From: Acidaminococcus fermentans DSM 20731
GTDB lineage: Bacteria; Bacillota; Negativicutes; Acidaminococcales; Acidaminococcaceae
DNA length: 64,000 bases
Assembly (NCBI RefSeq): GCF_000025305.1
Contig: NC_013740.1
Location: 2,046,001 to 2,110,000 of the forward strand
Direction of reading: 5' to 3'
The notes beneath the pieces were generated by a model. The model had not been told where the DNA came from, did no database searches, and saw nothing but the letters and a program-made list of their open reading frames with translations. The translations under genes were made by a program, and so were the position numbers. Positions 9,308 to 17,073 of the stretch are shown piece by piece; positions within the stretch are counted from its first letter, which is position 1; every line of letters begins with the position of its first letter.

Positions 9308-10005
9308 GATTCCTCCTGACGAAAAGGACAATCCACATTGCCGCAGGCGGCACATTTGTTTTTCTTCCCGCAGCGGCCCATTTCCGTTTCCCGGGGCTCT
9401 TTCCCGCTCCGGTCGATGCCGATCACCGCCGTGACGCTTTTGGTGGGGGCCATGATGCCCCCGGCGGTCAGGGTCAGTCCGATGGTCTTGGGACAGTTGA
9501 GGAGACGGAAGATCTTCTGCTGTTCCCCCAGATCCCAGTCCCCGTATCCGGGAGAAAACCGGCTCCGGTACTGCCAGGTGTCCGGCAGGTCCTCTTTCCA
9601 CAGGATCTCCTGCTGATCCAGGTAGCTTTCGATCAGGGAAGAGGCCACCGCCTGGGCCGCCGCTCCTTCCGCAATGCTCCGGATGCTGATCCGGCGCAGG
9701 GCCGTATCCACCCGGGCTCCCAGGGTGGCCCCGAACAGCAGCAGGGCATCACAGCCTTCCAGATGCCGGGCCAGGCCCGAACTGACAAATTCCGTGCCGT
9801 TCTCCAAAATCACCCGGCCCTTTTCCCGCTCCGTTCCCTGGATCACCCGGCAGCTCCACTGCTGGAGGATGTTCCGGGGCTGGACTTCGTTGCGCAGCTG
9901 GAGAAAGGCCCGGTCCACGGTGACTTTCGCCTGGTCATCCCCCGGCCGAGCCCCGAAATACCGGAGAGCCTCTTTTTCATCAAACTGGATCCGCAGATTC
10001 CCCAT
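9304..10005 (-). CDS. stand-alone methionine synthase reactivation (AdoMet-binding) domain protein
   Basis: The 233-aa product corresponds to the C-terminal activation domain of MetH, which binds AdoMet and re-methylates cobalamin after it oxidises to cob(II)alamin. SRFSPGYGDW carries the RxxPGY AdoMet-binding motif of that domain. A C-terminal cysteine cluster (CGKKNKCAACGNVDC) could bind a metal or Fe-S centre and is not part of the E. coli domain. It starts at the ATG at 10005 behind AAAGGAG, 13 bp after metF, and its stop overlaps the metH start by 4 bp. That coupling supports work as a separate subunit of the MetH beside it. Confidence 0.88.
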   Translation of the reverse strand: MGNLRIQFDEKEALRYFGARPGDDQAKVTVDRAFLQLRNEVQPRNILQQWSCRVIQGTEREKGRVILENGTEFVSSGLARHLEGCDALLLFGATLGARVDTALRRISIRSIAEGAAAQAVASSLIESYLDQQEILWKEDLPDTWQYRSRFSPGYGDWDLGEQQKIFRLLNCPKTIGLTLTAGGIMAPTKSVTAVIGIDRSGKEPRETEMGRCGKKNKCAACGNVDCPFRQEES

Positions 10006-10018
10006 GGCCCGTCTCCTT

Positions 10019-10882
10019 TCAGCAGCGGATGATTTCCGACAGATTGCTGCGGATGCCGCCGATGATTTCCGGCTTGTTCATGGTGTAGATATGGATATTG
10101 GTAAAGCCGTTGGCGATCAGGTCCACGATCTGGCCAATGGCATAGGCCATACCCGCCTGTTTCAGGGCCGCCGGATGGTCGGCGAACCGTTCCGCCATGG
10201 CCCGGAGAGGCGCCGGCACCGGGGTACCGCTGAGGGTGAAGATCTTTTCGATCTGCTTCAGATTGGTCACCGGCATAATCCCGGCCACCACCGGCACCTG
10301 GATGCCCTTGGCCAGCAGCCGGTACATGAAGTTGTAGAACATGCTGTTGTCGAAGAACATCTGGGTCACCAGGAAATCGCAGCCGGCTTCCACCTTCATT
10401 TTGGTGTGTTCCAGGTCTTCATCCAGCCCGGCGGCTTCCGGATGGCCTTCCGGATAGGTGGCGCCTCCCACACAGAAATCCCCGTAGCTTTTGATTTTTT
10501 TCACCAGGTCGCTGGCATGGGCATAATCTCCCAGAGGATGGTCCTGGCCCTGGGGCAGGTCGCCCCGGAGCGCCAGTACATTTTCCACATGGGCATCTTT
10601 CAGCTGGTCCAATACTCCTTCGATTTTCCCTTCATCGGCTCCCACACAGGTGAGATGGGCCAGGGCCGGCACCCCGCACCGTTCGATTTCGGACACCAGG
10701 GCCACACTTTTGCCCACAGCCGTCCCGCCGGCTCCATAGGTGACACTCATGTAATCCACTCCCTGGATGGCAATGGTCCGGACGATTTCCTGGGCATGTT
10801 CCAGTTCACTGCCCTTTTTGGGCGGGAACAGTTCGCAGGATACGCAGACCTTGGGACTCTTTAACAGGTCTATGATTTTCAA
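10019..10882 (-). CDS. metF: 5,10-methylenetetrahydrofolate reductase
   Basis: MetF reduces methylenetetrahydrofolate to methyltetrahydrofolate, the methyl donor for MetH. The protein shows CELFPPKKGSE near the N-terminus, DYMSVTYGAGG, and GGATYPEGHPEA with DFLVTQMFFD, all typical of the FAD-dependent TIM-barrel reductase. At about 287 aa it matches bacterial MetF. The frame extends to a TTG at 10909, but the TTG at 10882 (MKIIDLLKSP) is favoured: GAGGGGG lies 8 bp upstream of it. It heads the run metF, activation-domain gene, metH. No B12 or S-box riboswitch was recognised in the 94 bp upstream. Confidence 0.93.
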   Translation of the reverse strand: MKIIDLLKSPKVCVSCELFPPKKGSELEHAQEIVRTIAIQGVDYMSVTYGAGGTAVGKSVALVSEIERCGVPALAHLTCVGADEGKIEGVLDQLKDAHVENVLALRGDLPQGQDHPLGDYAHASDLVKKIKSYGDFCVGGATYPEGHPEAAGLDEDLEHTKMKVEAGCDFLVTQMFFDNSMFYNFMYRLLAKGIQVPVVAGIMPVTNLKQIEKIFTLSGTPVPAPLRAMAERFADHPAALKQAGMAYAIGQIVDLIANGFTNIHIYTMNKPEIIGGIRSNLSEIIRC

Positions 10883-10976
10883 AGAAGCTACCCCCTCATG
10901 CAAAAGCAAAAGTATATCGTTTCATTTTACCCCAGAAAGGACTGAAAAAGCAAAGCCTTTTTCCGTTCCGGCCGCC

Positions 10977-12383
10977 CTATTTCTCTTTCTTTCCCCGGAT
11001 CCAGTCCCGAAGCCGGACCAACCCCTGTTCCAGCCGGACAATGTCCGGTTCCGTGGAAAGAGCCACCCGGAGATAGGCCTGGAGCCCCCGTTTGCCGCAA
11101 AGGAACCGGTCCGAATGATAGACCCGGATCCCCTGCTGCTGGAGGTCCTGCTCCACTTCCGCCCCGCTGCGGGTATCCGGAATGGGCAGCCACCGGTAGA
11201 AGCTGAGGGGATGGCCCTGGCCTTCCAGTTCCGGGAAATACCGGAAAAACAGCCGGTTCCGTTCGGCCGCCAGTTCCTGTTTTTTCCGTACCATGGCGGT
11301 AGCGGTACCGGTGAGGATCAGTTCCGTAATGATTTCTCCATCCAGGGAAGAAGTCTTCACATTCACATTGAACAGGGCCTGGAGCAGGGGCTCCCGGAAC
11401 CGGTCCGGGAAAACCAGGTAGGCCACCCGGAGCCCGGCGCACAAAGGTTTGGAGGTGCCGCTCACATACAGGCTCTGTTCCGGAACCAGCCGGGCCAGGG
11501 GGCCCTGGTAATCGGCTACGGTGCCGGCGGTGAAGAAGGCGTGGATGTCATCCTCCACCAGGATCAGCTGTTCCTTCCGGATCACCTGGGCCAGGGCCTG
11601 TTTCCGCCGTTCCGAGATCATCCGGGTGGTGGGATTGCAGCAGCTGGGCATCAGGAATACACCCTTCAGGGCGTTGAGCCGGTGCTGCCGTTCCAGGAGA
11701 TCCGCCCGCATTCCCTCTTCATCACTGCCAATGGCCACCAGCTGGAGATGGTGGAGCCGGGCCAGCTCGATGAAATTGGCATAGGTATAGGTATCCACCC
11801 CGATCCGGTCCCCCGGGTCGAAGAGGGCCAGCAGCGCCAGGGCCAGGCCGTTCTGGGTGCCGGATACCAGCACCAGATGGTCCGGGTCCGTTTCCAGCCC
11901 GATGTTCTTCAGCCAGTTGACTCCGGCCGCCTTCTGATGGGGCATGCCGGTGGGACAGGCGTAATCCAGCAGCCGGGGAAAAGTCTTCCGCCCGGCGATT
12001 TCCCGGGCCAGATTCCGGATCTGATCCGGCAGCACCTGGAAGGGATTCTCGAACCCCAGATCGATCAGCGCCGGCCGGGCCGCTTCCGTGGAAATGGTCA
12101 CGGACCGGGCCGCACTGGACGACACAAAAGTGCCGCTGCCGGTAACCGCCTGGAGCAGGCCCTTCAGTTCGCACAGCTTGTAAGCCCGGGTCACCGTGGT
12201 GAAATTGATGCCCAGGAACCGGGCCAGTTCCCGCTGGGGAGGCAGACGGGTGCCCGGAGCCAGGGTACCGGAAGCAATGGCTTCCTTCAGCTGCCGGGCC
12301 AGGGACAGATAGATGGGACGGGTAAGGGTTTCCCGGTCCGGTTTCCAGGATAGCGGATAGGTAAGAAATGAATTGACGGCCAT
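10977..12383 (-). CDS. MocR/PdxR-type GntR-HTH aminotransferase-like regulator
   Basis: This 468-aa protein joins an N-terminal GntR winged helix (residues about 15-85, including LPPQRELARFLGINFTTVTRAYK) to a fold-type I aminotransferase domain. The PLP-binding lysine lies in SGTSKPLCAG, and EDDIHAFF supplies the ring-nitrogen aspartate. Such MocR proteins act as PLP- or amino-acid-responsive regulators of neighbouring genes rather than enzymes. The start at 12383 has AGGAGG seven bases upstream. It is divergent from azlCD, and a perfect 13-bp inverted repeat lies next to its start, so control of azlCD and of itself is likely. The effector is unknown. Confidence 0.88.
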   Translation of the reverse strand: MAVNSFLTYPLSWKPDRETLTRPIYLSLARQLKEAIASGTLAPGTRLPPQRELARFLGINFTTVTRAYKLCELKGLLQAVTGSGTFVSSSAARSVTISTEAARPALIDLGFENPFQVLPDQIRNLAREIAGRKTFPRLLDYACPTGMPHQKAAGVNWLKNIGLETDPDHLVLVSGTQNGLALALLALFDPGDRIGVDTYTYANFIELARLHHLQLVAIGSDEEGMRADLLERQHRLNALKGVFLMPSCCNPTTRMISERRKQALAQVIRKEQLILVEDDIHAFFTAGTVADYQGPLARLVPEQSLYVSGTSKPLCAGLRVAYLVFPDRFREPLLQALFNVNVKTSSLDGEIITELILTGTATAMVRKKQELAAERNRLFFRYFPELEGQGHPLSFYRWLPIPDTRSGAEVEQDLQQQGIRVYHSDRFLCGKRGLQAYLRVALSTEPDIVRLEQGLVRLRDWIRGKKEK

Positions 12384-12401
12384 AAATACCTCCTGCAATT
12401 G

Positions 12402-12437
12402 TATTCCATACAATTATACTGATTATTGTATGGAATA
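12402..12437. promoter_or_regulatory. perfect 13-bp inverted repeat, probable regulator operator
   Basis: The arms TATTCCATACAAT (12402-12414) and ATTGTATGGAATA (12425-12437) are exact reverse complements separated by 10 bp, so their centres lie 23 bp apart, about two helical turns. The site is 19 bp upstream of the MocR-type regulator start and between it and azlC. This placement suits autoregulation. It lies about 110 bp upstream of the predicted azlC promoter. Confidence 0.75.
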
Positions 12438-12547
12438 TCAATCATTTTGTTGGCTTTTTTCCCTGTTTCCCTTCTTTTTTCTGGTTTTATGAAAAGAATA
12501 CCGGGATTGTTTTTTCAAACAATTTTGTAATGCATACATTTTCCTGA

Positions 12548-12576
12548 TTGATTGTACGTATTTTCCATGATATGCT
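12548..12576 (+). promoter_or_regulatory. predicted sigma-70-type promoter of azlCD
   Basis: TTGATT (12548-12553) and TATGCT (12571-12576) are spaced by 17 bp, 35 bp upstream of the azlC start. The hexamers match the consensus reasonably well. This is predicted by eye. Confidence 0.55.
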
Positions 12577-12610
12577 GATGGTGCAAATGATACGAATTGG
12601 AGGTACCGTC

Positions 12611-13372
12611 ATGAAGCCAAGCTCTCTTTCCCTTTCCCGTCCCTGCATCGCCAGCCTGCCTTCCCTTGTCCGGGACCGGCGGATCCAGGCCCTGCGCTGT
12701 GCCTTTCCCCATACTCTGCCCATCCTGGCCGGCTTCCTGTTCCTGGGGCTCACCTATGGAATCTGGATGCATGCTGCCGGGTTCCCCTTCTGGTACCCCA
12801 TGTTCATGAGTCTCCTGATTTTTTCCGGTTCCGTGGAATTCGTCCTGGTAAACCTGATGGTGGGAGTCTTCGATCCCGCCCAGGTCTTCCTGGTGAGCCT
12901 GATGATCAATGCCCGGCATCTATTCTACGGTCTGTCCATGCTGGACCGGTACAAGGGCACCGGCTGGAAAAAGCTCTACCTGATTTTCGGGCTCTGCGAT
13001 GAAACCTTTTCCATCAACTATACCGCCCGGATCCCGGAAAATGTGGACCGTGGCTGGTTCCTGTTCTTCATCACCTTCCTGGACCATATGTACTGGTTCA
13101 TCGGTGCCACCCTGGGCGGCCTGTTCGGTGGCTGTCTACGGTTCGACACCCGGGGGCTGGGGTTCGTCCTGACCGCCATGTTCGTGGTGATTTTCCTGGA
13201 ACAGTGGCTGAAGGAAGACAGCCATGTAAGCTCCCTTTTGGGACTGGGGATTGCCCTGGTGATGCTGAACCTGACCGGCTCGCAGCACTTCCTGCTGCCG
13301 TCCCTGGGGGCCATCCTGGCCGTCCTGCTGCTGCTTCAGAAGAACCTGGAACAGAAAGGAGCCCGGCCATGA
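12611..13372 (+). CDS. azlC: AzlC-family branched-chain amino acid exporter large subunit
   Basis: The 253-aa membrane protein matches the AzlC/YgaZ family, which with small AzlD/YgaH exports branched-chain amino acids or related compounds. Family-like segments are [18 protein letters not shown] in the first helices and [20 protein letters not shown] followed by [13 protein letters not shown]. The ATG at 12611 is preceded by TGGAGGT; the frame runs upstream without a better start. Its stop overlaps the azlD start by 4 bp. It lies divergent from the MocR-type regulator, which probably controls it. Confidence 0.9.
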   Translation: MKPSSLSLSRPCIASLPSLVRDRRIQALRCAFPHTLPILAGFLFLGLTYGIWMHAAGFPFWYPMFMSLLIFSGSVEFVLVNLMVGVFDPAQVFLVSLMINARHLFYGLSMLDRYKGTGWKKLYLIFGLCDETFSINYTARIPENVDRGWFLFFITFLDHMYWFIGATLGGLFGGCLRFDTRGLGFVLTAMFVVIFLEQWLKEDSHVSSLLGLGIALVMLNLTGSQHFLLPSLGAILAVLLLLQKNLEQKGARP

Positions 13373-13701
13373 GCTTCTTCCAGCATCTTGCCATCCTGTT
13401 CCTGGCCATCATCAGCACCCAGCTGACCCGGTTCCTGCCCTTCCTGCTGTTCCCGGCAGGGAAACCCACCCCGGCCCGGGTCCGGTACCTGGGCACGGTG
13501 CTGCCATCGGCAGTATTCGGTCTCCTGGTGATCTACTGCCTCAAGGACGTTTCCTTCACCACTGGTACCCACGGACTTCCGGAACTGCTGTCCATGGGCG
13601 TGGTGATCCTGCTCCACCTGTGGAAGCGCCAGTTTCTCCTCTCCATGGCCGGAGGGACTCTGTGCTATATGGTGATGGTGCAGATGGGGGCCTTTACCTG
13701 A
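13369..13701 (+). CDS. azlD: AzlD-family small subunit of branched-chain amino acid exporter
   Basis: This 110-aa protein has about four hydrophobic segments and the AzlD-like stretch [17 protein letters not shown] 13369 overlaps the azlC stop as ATGA, so the longer frame beginning at 13204 is not the real start. AzlD proteins pair with AzlC in the inner membrane. An 11-bp-arm hairpin (13684-13715) spans the stop codon, and 7-bp tandem repeats follow. Confidence 0.88.
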   Translation: MSFFQHLAILFLAIISTQLTRFLPFLLFPAGKPTPARVRYLGTVLPSAVFGLLVIYCLKDVSFTTGTHGLPELLSMGVVILLHLWKRQFLLSMAGGTLCYMVMVQMGAFT

Positions 13702-13715
13702 ATGAAGGCCCCCAT
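13684..13715 (+). terminator. hairpin across the azlD stop codon
   Basis: ATGGGGGCCTT pairs with AAGGCCCCCAT around the azlD stop at 13699-13701. There is no T-run after it, so it may protect the mRNA end rather than terminate. The stronger terminator is at 13831-13867. Confidence 0.4.
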
Positions 13716-13719
13716 CGTG

Positions 13720-13740
13720 GTCAGTTGTCAATGGTCAATT
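13720..13740. repeat. 7-bp tandem repeat (three units)
   Basis: The units GTCAGTT, GTCAATG and GTCAATT follow each other and then GCCGAATGA. The same layout with different bases recurs at 26144-26164, which also ends in GCCGAATGA. A second array of 7-bp units lies at 13870-13890. Confidence 0.6.
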
Positions 13741-13830
13741 GCCGAATGATAAAATTTGCAAGCAAATTTTTAATTAACAGTAAAAAATATAATTATTGCC
13801 ATATCAGACACAATATGGATTTTGCATAAT

Positions 13831-13867
13831 AAAAGAACCCGTCCATTCAGGCGGGTTCTTTCCTTTG
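13831..13867. terminator. bidirectional terminator between azlD and the phosphoribosyltransferase gene
   Basis: GAACCCG pairs with CGGGTTC around a 10-base loop. A T-rich tail follows on the plus strand and TTTTATTAT follows on the minus strand. It can serve both azlCD and the convergent phosphoribosyltransferase gene. Confidence 0.75.
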
Positions 13868-13899
13868 GCCATTGACATTTAACCATTGACAGACCAACT

Positions 13900-14451
13900 T
13901 CACTCCGCCTCAAACAGCGGCAGATTGGCCAGGACGGTGATGTCCTTCCGTCCCATGGAGTCTCCTTCGGCCAGGATGGCCATTTTTCCGTTCACCGTGC
14001 CTCCGGCTTTGGCCACCAGTTCTTCCAGGGCCTTCATGGAGCCTCCGGTGCTGATCACATCGTCCACCAGGGTCACTTTGTGGCCCCGGACCCGGTCGAT
14101 GTCCTCATCCTGGAGGCAGAGCATCTGCTTGCCCTGGGTGGTGATGGATTCATCCTCCACAATCAGGGGATGTTCCATATAGGCCTTGATGGATTTCCGG
14201 GCCACGATGTACCGGGGCATGCCCAGGATCCGGGCCATGGCCTGGACCAGGGGAATCCCCTTGGTCTCTGCCGCCATCAGGATGTCCGTCCCCTCCGGCA
14301 CCTTTTTGGCCAGCTCTGCCGCGGTCTTTTCCACGATTTCCGTATCCCCCAGGATCACGAATCCGGCAATGGCCAGGGTATCCGAAATATTGATTACCGG
14401 CAGGGACCGTTTCACCCCTGCCACTTCCAGTTCATAAAAGCGCTTTGCCAC
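13900..14451 (-). CDS. phosphoribosyltransferase, adenine phosphoribosyltransferase-like
   Basis: The 183-aa protein has the type I phosphoribosyltransferase PRPP-binding loop VTLVDDVISTGGSM, with the acidic pair and TGG(S)M typical of Apt-like enzymes, and a GTDILMAAETKGIPL segment for pyrophosphate contacts. It probably converts a purine base and PRPP to the nucleotide. Substrate specificity within the Apt/Xpt group is not certain. The start is GTG at 14451 with GGGAGGG seven bases upstream. The DnaA-box-like cluster lies directly upstream (14488-14596), which could bear on its expression. Confidence 0.8.
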   Translation of the reverse strand: MAKRFYELEVAGVKRSLPVINISDTLAIAGFVILGDTEIVEKTAAELAKKVPEGTDILMAAETKGIPLVQAMARILGMPRYIVARKSIKAYMEHPLIVEDESITTQGKQMLCLQDEDIDRVRGHKVTLVDDVISTGGSMKALEELVAKAGGTVNGKMAILAEGDSMGRKDITVLANLPLFEAE

Positions 14452-14487
14452 CTTGGCACCCTCCCCATTTTACTTTTCGATGCCTGT

Positions 14488-14596
14488 TTATCCACAGGCG
14501 GGATCCCCGCTGGTACACGGTTTTCTCCCGTTCAGGCTTCGGTTATCCACACTATCCACAGCACAGATGTTCATAAGTGGATAACTCTGTGCATAA
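14488..14596. promoter_or_regulatory. cluster of five DnaA-box-like 9-mers
   Basis: TTATCCACA occurs at 14488-14496 and 14543-14551 and CTATCCACA at 14552-14560 on the plus strand. TTATCCACT (14576-14584) and TTATGCACA (14588-14596) are on the minus strand. Three match the E. coli consensus TTWTNCACA exactly and two differ at one base. They fill the 146-bp gap between two minus-strand genes. No dnaA gene or clear AT-rich unwinding element is next to them, so this may be a DnaA titration or regulatory site rather than an origin. Confidence 0.7.
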
Positions 14597-14597
14597 C

Positions 14598-14915
14598 TTA
14601 CAGATCGTTGGTCATACGGGGCGGCATGCTCCATTCCACCAGCACCCCGGTATTCACCCACAGCCGGGTAAGCGCCTGCTGGCAGTCTTCCCAGCTTTTC
14701 CGGGGATCCACGGTGATTTCCCCGAAATGGTAGGTGCATTCGTCCGTAGGGACTTCCAGTTTCCGGGGCTGGTTCAAAAAGTCCCGTACTTTCTGGGCCG
14801 CTGCTTCCCCATCCGGAATGAAAACCGTCATTTCATGGGTTTCTTCGTTGTAATCCAGATATCCATAATGTCCATTGTAGTTTAAGGTAACACTTTGCAC
14901 TGCCATTTCTCGCAC
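14598..14915 (-). CDS. hypothetical protein, about 100 aa
   Basis: I do not recognise this family. The product is acidic and soluble, with no signal peptide or membrane segment. It contains a tyrosine-rich N-terminal strand region (LNYNGHYGYLDYNEETHEMTV) and ends in VEWSMPPRMTNDL. The frame starts at a GTG (14915) four bases after GAGAGG; the ATG at 14906 is the alternative but is spaced 13 bases from it. The stop falls 2 bp from the last DnaA-box-like site. The gene follows ppk1 by 49 bp on the opposite side of the polyphosphate block and is transcribed in the same direction. Confidence 0.65.
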   Translation of the reverse strand: MREMAVQSVTLNYNGHYGYLDYNEETHEMTVFIPDGEAAAQKVRDFLNQPRKLEVPTDECTYHFGEITVDPRKSWEDCQQALTRLWVNTGVLVEWSMPPRMTNDL

Positions 14916-14964
14916 CGCACCTCTCTTTATGATAAGCCATTATATCACAAAAACGGTGCCGCCG

Positions 14965-17073
14965 TCATTCTTCCCTGCGGACCATGGGCTTCAGCCGCTG
15001 TTCCATGGGCATGGATTTTTTGGGCGCATGGGATTTGGCCCGCTGCATCATGGCCGCCTGGACGCTGATCCGCTTCCGGCCGTGGGGATAGGCCCGGCGC
15101 CAGGTCCCGTTGGCCAGCATGCCATGGGCTCCCACATTGTCCTTCAGGCACAGGTCCAGGAATTCCTTCACCCGGTCGATATGGGCCTTCCGTTCCACCG
15201 GGAACAGCAGTTCCACCCGGTCGTTCAGGTTCCGGGGCATCATGTCCGCACTGGACAGGTACAATTCCTCATTGCCGTTGTTGGCAAAATAGTACACCCG
15301 GCTGTGTTCCAGGAACCGCCCGATGATGGACCGGACGGTGATGTTTTCGCTGACCCCTTTGATCCCGGGCCGCAGGCCGCAGATGCCCCGGACGATCAGG
15401 TCGATTTTCACCCCGGCCTGGGACGCTTCGTAGAACTTCCGGATCACCGGCTGGTCGATGAGGGAATTCATCTTGGCGGCAATGTACCCGGTGCCCCCGG
15501 CTTTCACATGGGCGATTTCCCGGTCCACCAGTTCGTAGATCTTTTCCCGGAGGCCGATGGGAGCCATCACCAGCTTGTTGAACACCGGCGGTTCAGAATA
15601 ACCGCTGAGCACATTGAAGAAGGCGGAAGCATCCTGGCCGTACTGGTCGTTGGCGGTGAGCAGCCCCAGGTCCGTGTACAGCTTGGCGGTCTTGTCGTTG
15701 TAGTTCCCGGTGCCCAGATGCACATACCGTTTGATCCCGTCCGCTTCCTTCCGAACGATCAGGATGATCTTGGAATGGGTCTTCAGTCCCATGAGCCCGT
15801 AGATCACGTGACAGCCGGCCTTTTCCAGCCGCCGGGCCCAGACGATGTTGTTTTCTTCGTCGAACCGGGCTTTCAGTTCCACCAGGGCAGTCACCTGCTT
15901 GCCGTTTTCCGCCGCCCGGGCCAGGGCCGCCACCAGGGGAGAATTGCCGCTGACCCGGTACAGGGTCTGTTTGATGGCCAGCACCTGGGGGTCTTCCGCC
16001 GCTTCCGACACCAGCTTCACAATGGGGTCGAAGCTTTCATAGGGATGATGGAGCAGGATGTCATGTTCCCGGATCTTCCCGAACAGATCCTCATAATCCG
16101 GCAGTTCTTCCGGCTGCTGTCCGGTGTAGGGAGTGAACTTCCACTGGTCCATCCCCGGCTGGTCGATGAATTTGTTCAGGAAGGTCAGATCCAGAGGCCC
16201 CTGGATTTCATATACATCCCGGGGTTCCAGATCCAGATTCTCCACCAGGAAATCCTTCAGGTACTTGTCATCGGTGGCGTTGATTTCCAGCCGCACCGCA
16301 GCCCCCCGCTTCCGTTTCCGCAGGGACCGTTCGATTTCCTTCATCAGATCCCGGGTGGCGTCTTCCTCCACTTCCAGGTCGCTGTCCCGGGTGATCCGGA
16401 AGGAAACCATGTCCACGATGGTGAGCCCTTTGAAAAGGTCCTGGCAGTGTTCCATGATCAGGTCTTCCAGGAACACATAGGACCGTTCCCCATCCCGGCC
16501 CATCAGGGAAATGAACCGGGGCAGCACCGAAGGCACCTGAACGAAGGCGATTTTCTGTTCTCCCTTCTGGTCCCGGAGCTCCACGGCAATGTTCAGGGAT
16601 TTGTTGGCCAGGAAGGGGAAGGGACGGGCCGCATCCACCGCCATGGGTGTCAGCACCGGAAAGACCATTTCCTGGTAGTAGTTTTCCAGTTCTCTCCGCT
16701 GGTCCGGTTCCACGTCCTTCACCCGGGAAAACCGGATGGCATATTTTTCCAGTTCATTGACCAGAGCAAAGAAGTACCGGTACTTCAGCTTCATCTGGTT
16801 GTGGGCGGACAGGGCGATGTTCCGCAGCTGGTCCTCTACATTCAGGCCTGCCGCATCCACATGGTCCACTCCTGCCGCTTTCTGTTCGATCAGCCCGGCC
16901 ACCCGGACCATGAAGAATTCATCCAGGTTGGACGCAGAAATAGCCACGAACCGCAGCCGCTCCAGCAGGGGCAGGTTCCGCACTCCGGCCTCCCGCAGTA
17001 CCCGCAGGTTGAATTTCAGCCAGCTCAGTTCCCGGTTCACGTAATATTCTGGTTTGTTCAGATCGATTTTCAT
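14965..17073 (-). CDS. ppk1: polyphosphate kinase 1
   Basis: Ppk1 reversibly polymerises the gamma-phosphate of ATP into inorganic polyphosphate. The 702-aa length is normal. The N-terminal domain shows NRELSWLKFNLRVL and SASNLDEFFMVRVAG. The phospholipase-D-like catalytic domains contain GLKTHSKIILI (the autophosphorylated histidine) and HSRVYYFANNGNEELYLSSAD (the second catalytic histidine). An ATG at 17076 overlaps the upstream stop as ATGA, while the ATG at 17073 sits five bases from GGAG and is slightly preferred. It is translationally coupled to the Ppx/GppA-like gene upstream, so synthesis and sensing or breakdown of polyphosphate are probably co-regulated. Confidence 0.95.
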   Translation of the reverse strand: MKIDLNKPEYYVNRELSWLKFNLRVLREAGVRNLPLLERLRFVAISASNLDEFFMVRVAGLIEQKAAGVDHVDAAGLNVEDQLRNIALSAHNQMKLKYRYFFALVNELEKYAIRFSRVKDVEPDQRRELENYYQEMVFPVLTPMAVDAARPFPFLANKSLNIAVELRDQKGEQKIAFVQVPSVLPRFISLMGRDGERSYVFLEDLIMEHCQDLFKGLTIVDMVSFRITRDSDLEVEEDATRDLMKEIERSLRKRKRGAAVRLEINATDDKYLKDFLVENLDLEPRDVYEIQGPLDLTFLNKFIDQPGMDQWKFTPYTGQQPEELPDYEDLFGKIREHDILLHHPYESFDPIVKLVSEAAEDPQVLAIKQTLYRVSGNSPLVAALARAAENGKQVTALVELKARFDEENNIVWARRLEKAGCHVIYGLMGLKTHSKIILIVRKEADGIKRYVHLGTGNYNDKTAKLYTDLGLLTANDQYGQDASAFFNVLSGYSEPPVFNKLVMAPIGLREKIYELVDREIAHVKAGGTGYIAAKMNSLIDQPVIRKFYEASQAGVKIDLIVRGICGLRPGIKGVSENITVRSIIGRFLEHSRVYYFANNGNEELYLSSADMMPRNLNDRVELLFPVERKAHIDRVKEFLDLCLKDNVGAHGMLANGTWRRAYPHGRKRISVQAAMMQRAKSHAPKKSMPMEQRLKPMVRREE

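Noticed and set aside
14488-14596. Chromosomal origin oriC
   Set aside because: DnaA-type boxes are present, but there is no dnaA/dnaN neighbour and no evident A+T-rich unwinding region; kept only as a DnaA-site cluster.
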